Part shown: one piece after another, positions 10,190-18,509 of the stretch
Position numbering within the stretch: the first letter of the stretch is position 1
Layout: the number at the start of each line of letters is the position of its first letter
The notes under the pieces: model-generated
Told to the model about the DNA's origin: nothing
Database searches by the model: none
The model's input: only the letters and a program-made list of their open reading frames with translations
DNA from: Victivallis vadensis
GTDB lineage: Bacteria; Verrucomicrobiota; Lentisphaeria; Victivallales; Victivallaceae
Assembly: GCF_003096415.1 (NCBI RefSeq)
Contig: NZ_QEKH01000003.1
Location: forward strand, 62,001 to 126,000
Direction: 5' to 3'
Length of the DNA: 64,000 nucleotides
Translations under genes and position numbers: made by a program

Positions 10190-12022
10190 ATGAAGCATTC
10201 TGTGAAACAACTGTTGGTGATTGTTGTGTCAGCCGGACTTTGGAGTTCGGCTGTCGCCGAAGAACTGCCCAAAGTGGCGATTGTGGGGGATTCCGCACTT
10301 GTGGATCTGGTGTATGCCCAGTTGAGTGCGGAAGAGAATTTCGAGTTGCTGGAGCGCGATAAGATCCGGCTGATTCTTAAGGAGCGGAAGTTGGCGGCCT
10401 GGAACAGTTCCGAGTTGATTCGGCAAATTCCGCATGCGGATATCTTAGTGGCGTTTGAACCGGCTAATGCTGCGGCGAAACGTGTGATCATCTTCAATGT
10501 CCGGAACAGCTATAGGATGGCGGATTTCCCGTTGCCCGACAATACGGAACAGGCTGCCGTTGCCACCGTTGCCCGACTGCGAAAAAGCATGACCGGTCAA
10601 ATCCGCCCGGCGACGCTGACCCTGGGGATTGTCCGGATCGTGGATTCAGGGGTGCCGCAGCGCTATCAGGGGAAAATCGACGAGTTTGCCTCTGCTTTGG
10701 AACAAGCCATGGGAAAAGCCGAATGGATTGTTGTTCTGGAACGGAATCATTTGGAACAAGTCAACCGGGAGCGGGAAATTTCCCGGGAACATTTCCCGTT
10801 GACTCCGTCTGCCTGCCTGATCGGATTGGAATTTACGCCGGGAAAACGCCCGGAAATCACACATTGTACCGTGCGGCTGATTGACCGGAATGGCAAAGTT
10901 TTGGAAAAAATCCATGCGGAGAATGTGTTTGAGGATATTCCTGAGAGCGTGCGCAAACTGATCCCTGTGATTCAGCAGAAAGCACTGAAAGTTGTCGAGG
11001 AGAAAAATCGTGCAATCCAAGCTGGAGCCAGAACGAAAGCAGCAGTTGCCGAACATGAACAGCAGGAAGAAGCGAAACGCTACTATGAAACCTATCTGAG
11101 GCTCTGTTCCAGCAGATATCAGGAAGCGCGGGAGGCTTTGGAGGCTGCGATTGCTCTGGCCCCGGACAATCAGAGGTATCGCGCTGCACATCTCAGGCTC
11201 GGCTGGGAGAAAAGTCCGGAAGATCCGGCTGAATACCTTCAATATCAACAGGAACGTCTGGAAGAAATGCGGCGTTATGAGCGCAATACGAAAGGCCAAT
11301 CGTATTTTGCTTCGGATTCGTATTTCCCGTTGTTTGCCCGGCCTTTTCCGAAAGAATTCAACAGGGAACGGGAATATGTGGGCAACCGAAACCCCACAGA
11401 GGCGGAGTGGCTGGCGGAGATGAATCTGGCGGAGGAAGTTCGGGAATTTTTCTGGAAAGCCGGTATGACGCGTCTGAAAGGGACAGAGCCGGCAAATCTG
11501 TGTGAACTCTATTACTATCTCGGCCTGATTGAGCGTATTTATCTGGCAGAGCAGCTTTATGTGGATTTTGAATCTTACAAGCTGGCGGTCAGAAAGGGGG
11601 TTCGGATGGGAATTGAGGCAGTTGAACGTTATGTGAACCAATATGGGCACGCAGAAACGATGAAACAACGCAGGAAGTTTGAGAATCTCGCCTGCCCGCT
11701 ATATGACCGGAAGTTATTCGAAGCGGATCCGGAAGGCGCTGTTTCAACCCTTGAAATGGCGAAACGCTCGCCGCAGCAGGCGATCCGGAAATATGCGATG
11801 GTACTGGAATTTGCGTGGCGTATCAGGCAACTCTCCCCCGATACTCCGGAGAGTTACCGGCGTGTTGTGGAAGCATGTTATCTGGAATACCGCAAGCAAT
11901 TTAAACAGAATCCAAATTTATTTCCCTGGATCTCTGGTATGCCACAGATTCAGAGAGAAGTCCTGGAGCGAATCCTGGAAGAAATGGAAGAAAAATTCTG
12001 GTATCTTGCTCCTGAACGGTAA
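10190..12022 (+). CDS. Secreted CsgG/FlgO-like protein with helical-repeat C-terminus
   Basis: An upstream GTG at 10181 overlaps the previous stop, but the ATG at 10190 has an AGGTGAG ribosome site at good spacing, so I chose it. An N-terminal signal peptide (LLVIVVSAGLWSSAVA) is followed by two segments typical of CsgG-like proteins, FELLERDKIRLILKERKL and WIVVLERNHLEQVNRERE, in a domain of about 270 residues. The rest is alpha-helical, with a TPR-like patch (YQEAREALEAAIALAPDN) near residue 310. It shares its N-terminal pattern with the preceding gene product, including AD(I/F)L(I/V)..(N)(V/L)R.SY. CsgG proteins form or assist outer-membrane export channels; whether this one does is inference. 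It is probably lipid-free, as no lipobox Cys is present. Confidence 0.6.
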   Translation: MKHSVKQLLVIVVSAGLWSSAVAEELPKVAIVGDSALVDLVYAQLSAEENFELLERDKIRLILKERKLAAWNSSELIRQIPHADILVAFEPANAAAKRVIIFNVRNSYRMADFPLPDNTEQAAVATVARLRKSMTGQIRPATLTLGIVRIVDSGVPQRYQGKIDEFASALEQAMGKAEWIVVLERNHLEQVNREREISREHFPLTPSACLIGLEFTPGKRPEITHCTVRLIDRNGKVLEKIHAENVFEDIPESVRKLIPVIQQKALKVVEEKNRAIQAGARTKAAVAEHEQQEEAKRYYETYLRLCSSRYQEAREALEAAIALAPDNQRYRAAHLRLGWEKSPEDPAEYLQYQQERLEEMRRYERNTKGQSYFASDSYFPLFARPFPKEFNREREYVGNRNPTEAEWLAEMNLAEEVREFFWKAGMTRLKGTEPANLCELYYYLGLIERIYLAEQLYVDFESYKLAVRKGVRMGIEAVERYVNQYGHAETMKQRRKFENLACPLYDRKLFEADPEGAVSTLEMAKRSPQQAIRKYAMVLEFAWRIRQLSPDTPESYRRVVEACYLEYRKQFKQNPNLFPWISGMPQIQREVLERILEEMEEKFWYLAPER

Positions 12023-12097
12023 GATATTTTTCCGGCATATGATGAAAATCTTTCGATTCCTGTTTCCGGGATAGCGATGTATCCACTGGTTTATAAT

Positions 12098-12127
12098 TTG
12101 CAATAATTGGTTTTTGTGTTTTATTAA
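12098..12127 (+). promoter_or_regulatory. Candidate sigma-70 promoter for the esterase gene
   Basis: TTGCAA at 12098-12103 and TATTAA at 12122-12127, spaced 18 bp, in an AT-rich gap in front of the esterase gene. Match is moderate. Confidence 0.4.
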
Positions 12128-12149
12128 TGACAGATGAGGAGTTCCCCAA

Positions 12150-13151
12150 ATGCGGGAAATAAAAAGAGGAGAATCTGTCATGAAAAGCAAACCGTCATCG
12201 GAAACGCCGTGGTTGACCGCGGACACTCGCAAATTCGTCAAAGCACTGGAAAAGCAGGGCGGGCCGCCGCTGTACAAGCTGGCGATTCCGGATGCGCGCC
12301 AGGTATTGCTGGATGCCCAGTCCGGCAAGATCAAGGCCCCGGCCGTCGAATCCGAAGATTTGAAAATTCCGCTGGGGAGCGGTTCGGTCGGCGTACGGCT
12401 GGTCCGGCCCGAAAAAGCCGGAGGAACGCTGCCGCTGATCTGTTATTTTCACGGCGGAGGCTGGATTCTCGGCAACCGCGATACCCACGACCGGCTGGTC
12501 CGGGAGCTTTGCGCCGGAACCGGCGCAGCGGTGGCGTTTGTCGAATATACACCGTCCCCGGAGGCGGAATACCCGGTCCCGCTCAAACAGGCTTTCGCGG
12601 TGTTGCAATATCTGGCCGTCCACGCCGGTGAGCTGAAACTCGATCCGGAGCGGATCGCGGTCGCGGGCGACAGTGTCGGCGGCAATATGGCCGCAGCGAT
12701 GACCCTGATCAGCAAGGCGAAGAAAGGGCCGAAAATCATTTTCCAGGCTCTGTTCTATCCGGTTACGAATGCGAAATTCGACACCGATTCCTACCGGAAG
12801 TTTGCGGAAGGGCCGTGGCTGACCCGCCGGGCGATGAAGTGGTTCTGGAACGCTTACGCGCCGGACCGCCGTTCCCGCAATGAAATCACCGCGTCGCCGT
12901 TGCGTGCTTCGCTGAAGGATTTGGCGGGGTTGCCTCCGGCTCTGGTCATCACGGCCCAGAATGACGTGCTGCGTGACGAAGGGGAGGCATACGCCCAGAA
13001 ATTGATGGAAGCCGGCGTCGAAGTCACGGCGTTGCGCTGCAACGGCACGATCCATGACTTCATGATGCTGAATGCGTTGGCGGAATCCGCTCCGGCGCGT
13101 CTCGCGGTTTCTGTAGCCTGTGATGCGTTGCGGAATGCTTTCCGGCAATGA
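12150..13151 (+). CDS. Alpha/beta hydrolase, hormone-sensitive-lipase (HSL) family esterase
   Basis: The oxyanion-hole motif HGGGW (FHGGGWILGNRDTHDRLVREL) and the nucleophile elbow GDSVGGN (Ser at codon 12672-12674) place this in the HSL/acetyl-hydrolase group; the usual elbow is GDSAGG. The acid and base are probably the Asp of NDVLRDEG and the His of TIHDFM near the C-terminus. No signal peptide, so it is probably a cytoplasmic carboxylesterase acting on short acyl esters such as acetylated sugars. Two start codons are possible: ATG 12150 and ATG 12180 each have a GAGGAG exactly eight bases upstream; the second gives a 323-residue protein starting MKSKPSSETP. The core fold is complete with either start. 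Confidence 0.85.
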   Translation: MREIKRGESVMKSKPSSETPWLTADTRKFVKALEKQGGPPLYKLAIPDARQVLLDAQSGKIKAPAVESEDLKIPLGSGSVGVRLVRPEKAGGTLPLICYFHGGGWILGNRDTHDRLVRELCAGTGAAVAFVEYTPSPEAEYPVPLKQAFAVLQYLAVHAGELKLDPERIAVAGDSVGGNMAAAMTLISKAKKGPKIIFQALFYPVTNAKFDTDSYRKFAEGPWLTRRAMKWFWNAYAPDRRSRNEITASPLRASLKDLAGLPPALVITAQNDVLRDEGEAYAQKLMEAGVEVTALRCNGTIHDFMMLNALAESAPARLAVSVACDALRNAFRQ

Positions 13152-13179
13152 ATTCCTCTGGAGAAAATCAGAGATAATG

Positions 13180-13209
13180 GGGATTTCGTTCCGGCAGGAG
13201 CGAAATCCC
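13180..13209 (+). terminator. Stem-loop, copy 1 of an intergenic repeat family
   Basis: GGGATTTCGTTCC pairs with GGAGCGAAATCCC (13 bp, one G-T) around a 4-nt loop, 28 bp after the esterase stop. Near-identical stem-loops follow two other + genes (15960, 37587). No T-run follows. Confidence 0.6.
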
Positions 13210-13235
13210 GGTATTGCATGCCGGTCACACCGGGA

Positions 13236-13596
13236 TCAGCCGATGAAATCCAGCTCCGTTTCAAGCATGGTTGGGCGGCTGAAGTCGAAGCTGCGCACTT
13301 CCCGCCGTCCATCCCGCCAGTGGATCGTCAGTTCGAGCACGCCGGCGCCACGGAGGCGCTCGGTGCGGCGGAAAGCTCCGGCACCGGGAAAGAGGCGCGG
13401 GCCGGGGCGTTCCACTGGCCGCTGTACTCTCCGCCGGGGCCTTTGACCCGGACACCGCAGAGTTCGGCAAGATCGCCGCCGTTCCACAAGGCGAGGGCGT
13501 TCCATTCGCCTCATTTCCGAATTCTTCAAAAACACCGCATCCGGTCAACGTACCGACTGCCGCCAAAGCGGTAAAGAGAAGATAAATTTTTTTCAT
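13236..13596 (-). pseudogene. Frameshifted small lipoprotein gene
   Basis: An ATG at 13596 with AAAGGA eight bases upstream opens a lipoprotein signal (MKKIYLLFTALAAVGTLTGC, lipobox LTGC). After FEEFGNEA the sensible reading jumps frame to NALALWNGGDLAELCGVRVK and on to SGQWNAPARASFPVPE, then jumps again to GAGVLELTIHWRDGRREVRS and ends at 13236. Joined, the three pieces give a plausible ~115-residue lipoprotein; read singly, each frame degenerates into Arg/Pro-rich sequence. The shifts are near 13503 and 13370. This is either a decayed gene or two sequencing errors. The product is not a family I recognise. Confidence 0.55.
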
Positions 13597-13798
13597 GACT
13601 ATCAATCCTTTTTATTTTACGTTCCAGAAAATCACGAGCGGCGGCTTCCGCACGTCGTTCCTCCGTGATTTTCGCTCCGCTTTCATCCCGCAGGATCATT
13701 GCCTTGCGTTTGTGATCCTTCGTCGTATACTGGAGCAAGTAGACTCCATTTTCTTTATATACCCGTCCAGTTCCTCGTACACGTCGTTTCTGCTTCAT
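13526..13798 (-). pseudogene. Tyrosine-integrase N-terminal fragment
   Basis: Starts with a strong GGAGGT site five bases before the ATG. Residues 1-70 (GTGRVYKENGVYLLQYTTKDHKRK..., ERRAEAAARDFLERKI) look like the N-terminal arm-binding and early core-binding part of phage-type tyrosine recombinases. After about residue 70 the frame runs into the start of the frameshifted lipoprotein gene and stops, so the catalytic domain with its R-H-R-Y residues is absent. The product cannot be an active recombinase. It suggests that a mobile element once inserted here and was largely deleted. Confidence 0.5.
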
Positions 13799-13827
13799 TG
13801 CTACCTCCGTATTGGTTGGTGTTGAGT

Positions 13828-13926
13828 TTTCCCGTCATGGGGAGGCATGGTCAAAGCTTTCTTTTTCATTTCTTGCTTCCTTCTGTGACACGCAACGGTT
13901 TTCCGGTATCGGGCAATGACGGGAAA
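13828..13926. repeat. 11-bp inverted repeats bounding 99 bp
   Basis: TTTCCCGTCAT at 13828-13838 is repeated in inverse as ATGACGGGAAA at 13916-13926, with 77 bp between. The position, just upstream of the integrase fragment, fits a small mobile-element remnant, but no target duplication was identified. Confidence 0.4.
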
Positions 13927-14081
13927 TAACATCCGGTTCAGGAGAACACAGTACAGGCCTTTTCGTGTTTTGTGATAATGCAAACCCTTTGGAACGAATT
14001 ATTTTTAATATTCGATATCGCACTCAATTCCTGTTGTAAAAAAACTGGACGCCCGTTCGGTTCTCCTTTCGGGTTCCTGTT

Positions 14082-14103
14082 GATTTGATAACGATATCAA
14101 ATC
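14082..14103. promoter_or_regulatory. LacI/GalR-type operator palindrome
   Basis: GATTTGATA-ACGA-TATCAAATC is a perfect 9-bp inverted repeat about a central CG, close to the TGNAANCGNTTNCA pattern bound by LacI/GalR-family repressors. It lies about 160 bp upstream of the promoter for the gene at 14354. Confidence 0.55.
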
Positions 14104-14262
14104 GCGTTGTTCCAATTATGAACCGGAAAGTCCGAAATGTCAGTACCCCGATTGAAAAAATCCACTTCTTATTCCGGTCTGGAGCGCAATTCCGGTATGG
14201 GCTGCATGATGGAGGGGAATGGAAAATTTTAACGGAAATCCGAACTATTTGCGATATCCCGC

Positions 14263-14291
14263 TTGACACTCCCGATTTTCCGGTCTATTAT
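14263..14291 (+). promoter_or_regulatory. Sigma-70 promoter for the gene at 14354
   Basis: TTGACA (14263-14268), 17-bp spacer, TATTAT (14286-14291): a near-consensus promoter 62 bp upstream of the start codon. Confidence 0.8.
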
Positions 14292-14353
14292 TGAATAAGG
14301 TCCGCCTGAAAGCGGGCTGAAAGTAAGTTTTTTGAAACAGGAAGAGCAGCATC

Positions 14354-15949
14354 ATGGAGTCTATTGCATCCCGCAGAAAACAGCTTTTCGATTTGATCGT
14401 CGCGAACGAGGCCTACGGCATTCAGCGCCGGGCCGAACCGATCGTGAAATTTGAACTCGGCGAGGAGCGGGCCGCCAACGCCGGGCTTCGCCATCTTTCC
14501 GGCTGGTTCGACCGCCCTCATCCGGACGGGCAGCCGTTGCGCGAGGAGTCGGATTTCACCGCCCAGAAGATCGCGCTGGCGCTGGCCCGCTACCGGGAAC
14601 GGCTCGAAGAAGATACTGTGGCGGCGGTGCGCCGCTTTTTTACGCAGTTTGATTTTTCCAGCACCAATCCCGCCGAGAATCAGCTGGTGCGGTTTCGCGC
14701 GGCACGGCTGGTGGCGGGAAAACAGTTTCCGGATGCGGTATTTCCGGCGTTCGGGAACCGTTCCGGCGCGGAGCTTGCCGCTGAGGATGCGGCGTTCCTG
14801 AAGGAATTTATCCGTTCGCGCGCCCGTCGCGGCCGGGGTGAGGCGGATTCTTCGCGCTGTCTGGTTTCGATCTGGCAGAGTCTGTTGCTCTGTTTTGATC
14901 ATGCGCAGGATGAGGAGCTTTCCCGCCTGGCCGGGAATATGATGAATCTTCTGCTGGCCGGATTTTTCCAGAAATCGCCGGACGGCTGCTGCGGCGGAGC
15001 GCAGGGGCGGATCGGCACCGCCGAGGCGCTGGACCATGCCGCCGCCGGAATGTATGCGCTCGGCTATCTTTACGGCGGCGTGGGCTGCCCCGAGCTGATC
15101 CGGGAATGTCTGGTCGATGCGGTGCTGTCGAAGTTTGAGCCGCTGCCGGAGGTGGCCGCGGTCGCGCTTTGGAAGCCGGACGGCGAAGCGGTGATCCGCG
15201 AGAGCGGCGAGGGCAGGGCGCAGTACACGCTGCGCAGCGCCGATTATGTGATCGGTTCGATCGTCCGGCAGGAGCGCCGTCCCGAAGTCAGCGACGGCCA
15301 GCATGACTGGGATATGACCTTGCGCGGCGGTTCCACCCGCAGCCGGATTTTCAGTCATCATCCCGGCAATGCCGACGGCCACGGGTGCTGGACCGGCGAT
15401 GCGGGATGCGGCTGCGCCCAATTCTTCCAGAACCGTTCGGCGGTGCTGGCGCTGTATCATATTCCGGCGGATCAGCCGTGCCGCTACATTCATGCGTACC
15501 TGCCGAAAATGGAGTTTCTGGATGTGGTGGAAACCCCTGAAATCATCTTCGTTTCGACGCCCGGCGCGTATGCGGCTTTGATCCTGACGACTCCGTGGCG
15601 GTGGACCGGCGGTTACGAGTACCAGGACCGCGAAATCGTATGCGACGGAACTGTGAACGGTGTGATCTGCGAAGTGGCGGAGGCCTCCCGCTATCAGAGC
15701 TTTGCGGAATTTCAGGCGGAAATTCAGGAGAATACCTGGTGCCTCGATCGCGACCATCTGCGGCTGACTTATGTTTCGAAGCAGTGCGGAGCGATGGAGC
15801 TGCGGGCCGACGGCTCCCGCTGGCAGGACGGGATTCCGGTAAGTGCGGATTACCCGTTGATCGATTCGCCGCTGATTCACTCCGACTGGGATTCCGGCGA
15901 AGTAACACTGACCGTACCCGGCTTTGCGCCGCTCATACTGACATTTTAG
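14354..15949 (+). CDS. Unrecognised protein, possibly a polysaccharide lyase-like alpha-toroid plus beta-sheet enzyme
   Basis: A 531-residue protein with AGGAAGAG ahead of the ATG and no signal peptide. The first ~270 residues are helix-rich (for example FTAQKIALALARYRERLEE and LSRLAGNMMNLLLAGFFQ), the remainder strand-rich (PWRWTGGYEYQDREIVCDGTVNG, GEVTLTVPGFAPLILTF). A His/Gly/Cys-rich stretch, HHPGNADGHGCWTGDAGCGC, joins the halves and could form an active site or metal site. The two-part layout recalls heparinase II/III and alginate lyase families, but I see no decisive motif. It has its own strong promoter and an upstream LacI-type palindrome, which fits a sugar-responsive gene. Function is inference. 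Confidence 0.6.
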   Translation: MESIASRRKQLFDLIVANEAYGIQRRAEPIVKFELGEERAANAGLRHLSGWFDRPHPDGQPLREESDFTAQKIALALARYRERLEEDTVAAVRRFFTQFDFSSTNPAENQLVRFRAARLVAGKQFPDAVFPAFGNRSGAELAAEDAAFLKEFIRSRARRGRGEADSSRCLVSIWQSLLLCFDHAQDEELSRLAGNMMNLLLAGFFQKSPDGCCGGAQGRIGTAEALDHAAAGMYALGYLYGGVGCPELIRECLVDAVLSKFEPLPEVAAVALWKPDGEAVIRESGEGRAQYTLRSADYVIGSIVRQERRPEVSDGQHDWDMTLRGGSTRSRIFSHHPGNADGHGCWTGDAGCGCAQFFQNRSAVLALYHIPADQPCRYIHAYLPKMEFLDVVETPEIIFVSTPGAYAALILTTPWRWTGGYEYQDREIVCDGTVNGVICEVAEASRYQSFAEFQAEIQENTWCLDRDHLRLTYVSKQCGAMELRADGSRWQDGIPVSADYPLIDSPLIHSDWDSGEVTLTVPGFAPLILTF

Positions 15950-15959
15950 AGAAGCGGCC

Positions 15960-15989
15960 GGAACTTCGTTTCAGCAGGAGCGAAATCCC
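15960..15989 (+). terminator. Stem-loop, copy 2 of the intergenic repeat family (degraded)
   Basis: The right arm GGAGCGAAATCCC is identical to copies at 13180 and 37587; the left arm has two mismatches. It begins 11 bp after the stop of the gene at 14354. Confidence 0.5.
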
Positions 15990-16009
15990 GGATGGCGGTA
16001 CTTGACCGC

Positions 16010-16041
16010 AAAAAAACGCCCGGCGGATTTCCGTCGGGCGT
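16010..16041 (-). terminator. Rho-independent terminator of pnp
   Basis: An 11-bp stem (one G-T pair) with a 4-nt ATTT/AAAT loop spans 16016-16041. On the minus strand it is followed by seven T. It lies 22 bp past the pnp stop codon. Confidence 0.88.
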
Positions 16042-16063
16042 TTGGTGTTTCCAGAGGGCGGAA

Positions 16064-18175
16064 CTATTCGTCCAGTTCCTTCAGGGCGGCCTTGCGGCTC
16101 AGCCGGATCTTGCCGGAAGGATCGATGTCGATCACCTTGACCGTCACGAACTGGCCTTCTTCGCAGATATCGGTGACTTTGTTGACGCGGTAGTCCGCCA
16201 TCTCGGAGATGTGGAGCAGACCGTCCACGCCCGGCAGGATTTCGACGAACGCGCCGAAATCGCGAACGGTCACGACCTTGCCGCGGTAGATCTTGCCGAT
16301 TTCGGCTTCCGCGGTGCTGCCGAGGATGCGTTCCTTAGCGGCTTCGAGGTGCTCCTTGTCCGGGGCCATGATCTTCACGTTGCCGTCGTCGTCGATATCG
16401 ATGCTGGTGCCGGTTTCTTCGGTGATCGCGCGGATGTTCTTGCCGCCGGGGCCGATCAGGGCGCCGATCTTTTCCGGATTGATCTGGATCACTTCGAGAC
16501 GCGGCGCACGGCTGCTGATCTCTTCGCGCGGCTTGGCGATGCACGCCTCCATCACGTCGAGGATCTTCATCCGGGCGATCCGGTTGCGCTCCATGCCTTC
16601 GCAGAGCAGGTCGATCGGAATGCCGGGCAGCTTCAGGTCGAGCTGGAAGCCGGTGATGCCGTCACGGGTGCCGCAGACCTTGAAGTCCATATCGCCGAAG
16701 TGGTCTTCCGCACCGATGATGTCGGTGAGCAGCAGCCGCTCGCCGTTGTCCCCGGTCACGAGGCCGCAGCTGATGCCGGCCACCGGGGCGGAGATCGGCA
16801 CGCCCGCATCCATCAGCGCGAGAGTCGCGCCGCAGACGGAAGCCATCGAGGTCGAACCGTTGGAGCTCATGATTTCGGAGACGCAGCGAACCACGTACGG
16901 AAAATCCTTCGGCACGACCTTGGAGACCGAACGCTCCGCGAGATTGCCGTGACCGATTTCACGACGGCCGGGGCCGGTGATGCGGCCGACTTCGCCGACG
17001 CTGAAATTCGGGAAATTGTAGTGCAGATAGAAACGCTTCTTGGTGATGCCGGTTTCGCTGGTCAGGTCGTCGGCTTCCTGCGCGTCCTTTTCGTTGCCGA
17101 GGGTCGCGAGCACCAGCGCCTGGGTTTCGCCGCGCGAGAAGAGCGCGCTGCCGTGAACCACGGGGAGCACGCCGACTTCGGCGGAGAGCGGCCGGATTTC
17201 GGTGGTCGAACGGCCGTCCGGACGGAACTGCTTCTGCAGAATCACGTTACGGGTGACGGTGCGAACCAGGTCGTCGAAGCCCTTCGCGGTCTCAAGGCCG
17301 AACTGGGTGTCGCTCATATCGGCGAACTGTTCGCGCAGCGCCTTGCGGGCGTCGTCGCGCAGCGCATCCATCGCGACCATGCGGTCTTCCTTGCCCGGGA
17401 TGGTGCAGACCGCTTCGATGCGGTCGGCGCAGAAGGCTTCGATGCCCTTCATCAGGGCTTCCGGAACCGGATAGAGCTTATATTCCTTTTTGGCGCGGCC
17501 GGCCTTTTTCGCCAGCTCGATCTGCGCGTCACACTGTTTTTTCACTGCCTCGTTGGCGAGGTACATCGCCTCCTTCATCTGCGCTTCGCTGACGAAATCG
17601 GCTTCGCCTTCGATCATGATGACCTGGTCGGGCCGGCCGGCGTAGATGAGTTCGAGCTTGCTCTGCTCCATCTGGGCGCGGGTCGGGTTGATCACGAACT
17701 GACCGTCGACAAGACCGACGCGCACCGCGCCGATCGGCCCTTGGAACGGCAGGTCGGAGAGCATCAGACTGGCGGAGGCGCCGACCATCGCGAGCACATC
17801 CGGCTCATTCACGCCGTCGGCGGACAGCAGAACGCTGGAAATCTGCACTTCATCGAAGAAGTAGTCGGGGAAGAGCGGCCGGATGGGGCGGTCGATCATG
17901 CGGCAGGTCAGGATCTCCTTGGTGGAGGGACGGCCTTCGCGCTTGATGTAGCCGCCGGGGAACTTGCCCGCCGCGGAATACTTTTCGCGGTAATCGACCT
18001 GCAGCGGGAAAAAGTCGGTGCCTTCGCGCGGCGCGCCGGAGCAGGCGGCGGTCAGGACAATGGTGTCGCCGAGGCGGACCAGACAGGAGCCGTTGGCGAG
18101 TTTGGCGACTTTACCGGTGGAAATTTCCATGGTGCGTTCGCCGTCGAACTGAAAAACGATTTTTTCTTCAGCCAT
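16064..18175 (-). CDS. pnp: Polyribonucleotide nucleotidyltransferase (PNPase)
   Basis: A full-length 703-residue PNPase, the phosphorolytic 3'-5' exoribonuclease of the RNA degradosome. Order of domains: first RNase PH-like domain ([24 protein letters not shown], with [22 protein letters not shown]), helical linker, second RNase PH domain ([20 protein letters not shown] and the [20 protein letters not shown] catalytic stretch), KH domain with IGPGGKNIR near residue 570, and a C-terminal S1 domain ([22 protein letters not shown]). The gene stands alone: the usual upstream rpsO is absent from the window. It is preceded by a ~210-nt leader with hairpins and a good promoter, which fits post-transcriptional autoregulation as known for enterobacterial pnp. 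Confidence 0.98.
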   Translation of the reverse strand: MAEEKIVFQFDGERTMEISTGKVAKLANGSCLVRLGDTIVLTAACSGAPREGTDFFPLQVDYREKYSAAGKFPGGYIKREGRPSTKEILTCRMIDRPIRPLFPDYFFDEVQISSVLLSADGVNEPDVLAMVGASASLMLSDLPFQGPIGAVRVGLVDGQFVINPTRAQMEQSKLELIYAGRPDQVIMIEGEADFVSEAQMKEAMYLANEAVKKQCDAQIELAKKAGRAKKEYKLYPVPEALMKGIEAFCADRIEAVCTIPGKEDRMVAMDALRDDARKALREQFADMSDTQFGLETAKGFDDLVRTVTRNVILQKQFRPDGRSTTEIRPLSAEVGVLPVVHGSALFSRGETQALVLATLGNEKDAQEADDLTSETGITKKRFYLHYNFPNFSVGEVGRITGPGRREIGHGNLAERSVSKVVPKDFPYVVRCVSEIMSSNGSTSMASVCGATLALMDAGVPISAPVAGISCGLVTGDNGERLLLTDIIGAEDHFGDMDFKVCGTRDGITGFQLDLKLPGIPIDLLCEGMERNRIARMKILDVMEACIAKPREEISSRAPRLEVIQINPEKIGALIGPGGKNIRAITEETGTSIDIDDDGNVKIMAPDKEHLEAAKERILGSTAEAEIGKIYRGKVVTVRDFGAFVEILPGVDGLLHISEMADYRVNKVTDICEEGQFVTVKVIDIDPSGKIRLSRKAALKELDE

Positions 18176-18389
18176 GATGTTGTTCGTCCTTTCAAAACGA
18201 ATGTTTGATTCAGGAAAAGAACGACTCCGGACGGCTGAAAACGGAACGGGAAAATTCCCGCCGCCGTGTTCCGCATGACTCGCGGAATCCCGGTATCAGC
18301 TCCCGGACAATCCTGCCCGGACGCTGATAGCGACCGAATTCCACCAATCAAGTCAATCCCGGAATCGCCTTTTTCCATAAAATTAAAAT
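18176..18389 (-). promoter_or_regulatory. Structured 5' leader of pnp
   Basis: Between the promoter at 18390-18418 and the pnp ATG lie about 210 nt with no gene. Two hairpins are visible: TATCAGC (18294-18300) pairing with GCTGATA (18323-18329) with further inner pairs, and TTCCGC/GCGGAA at about 18270-18288. A leader hairpin is the target of autoregulation in other bacteria; that role here is inference. Confidence 0.5.
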
Positions 18390-18418
18390 AATATACCCCG
18401 TGGAACCGGAAAAAACAA
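18390..18418 (-). promoter_or_regulatory. Sigma-70 promoter for pnp
   Basis: On the minus strand TTGTTT (18418-18413), 17-bp spacer, TATATT (18395-18390). Confidence 0.6.
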
Positions 18419-18509
18419 GTATTGAACGGAGTACATCATGATTTTTTAAGAAAGATACCGATTTTTCCTCCGCCACCTTGAAACAGTTTGACGGGAGGAG
18501 TATTTTAGA

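Larger units (their letters stand above)
13799..14353. other. Long non-coding interval with inverted repeats, operator and promoter
   Basis: No open frame here looks like a gene. It holds an 11-bp inverted repeat (13828-13838 and 13916-13926) near the integrase fragment, a LacI-type palindrome at 14082-14103, and a consensus promoter at 14263-14291 that reads into the gene at 14354. The segment is clearly richer in A/T than its neighbours. Confidence 0.6.

Noticed and set aside
15992-18208. Long open frame on the plus strand opposite pnp (738 codons)
   Set aside because: It is the antisense shadow of pnp: His/Asp/Arg-rich, no domain, no start context, whereas the minus strand encodes a complete PNPase.
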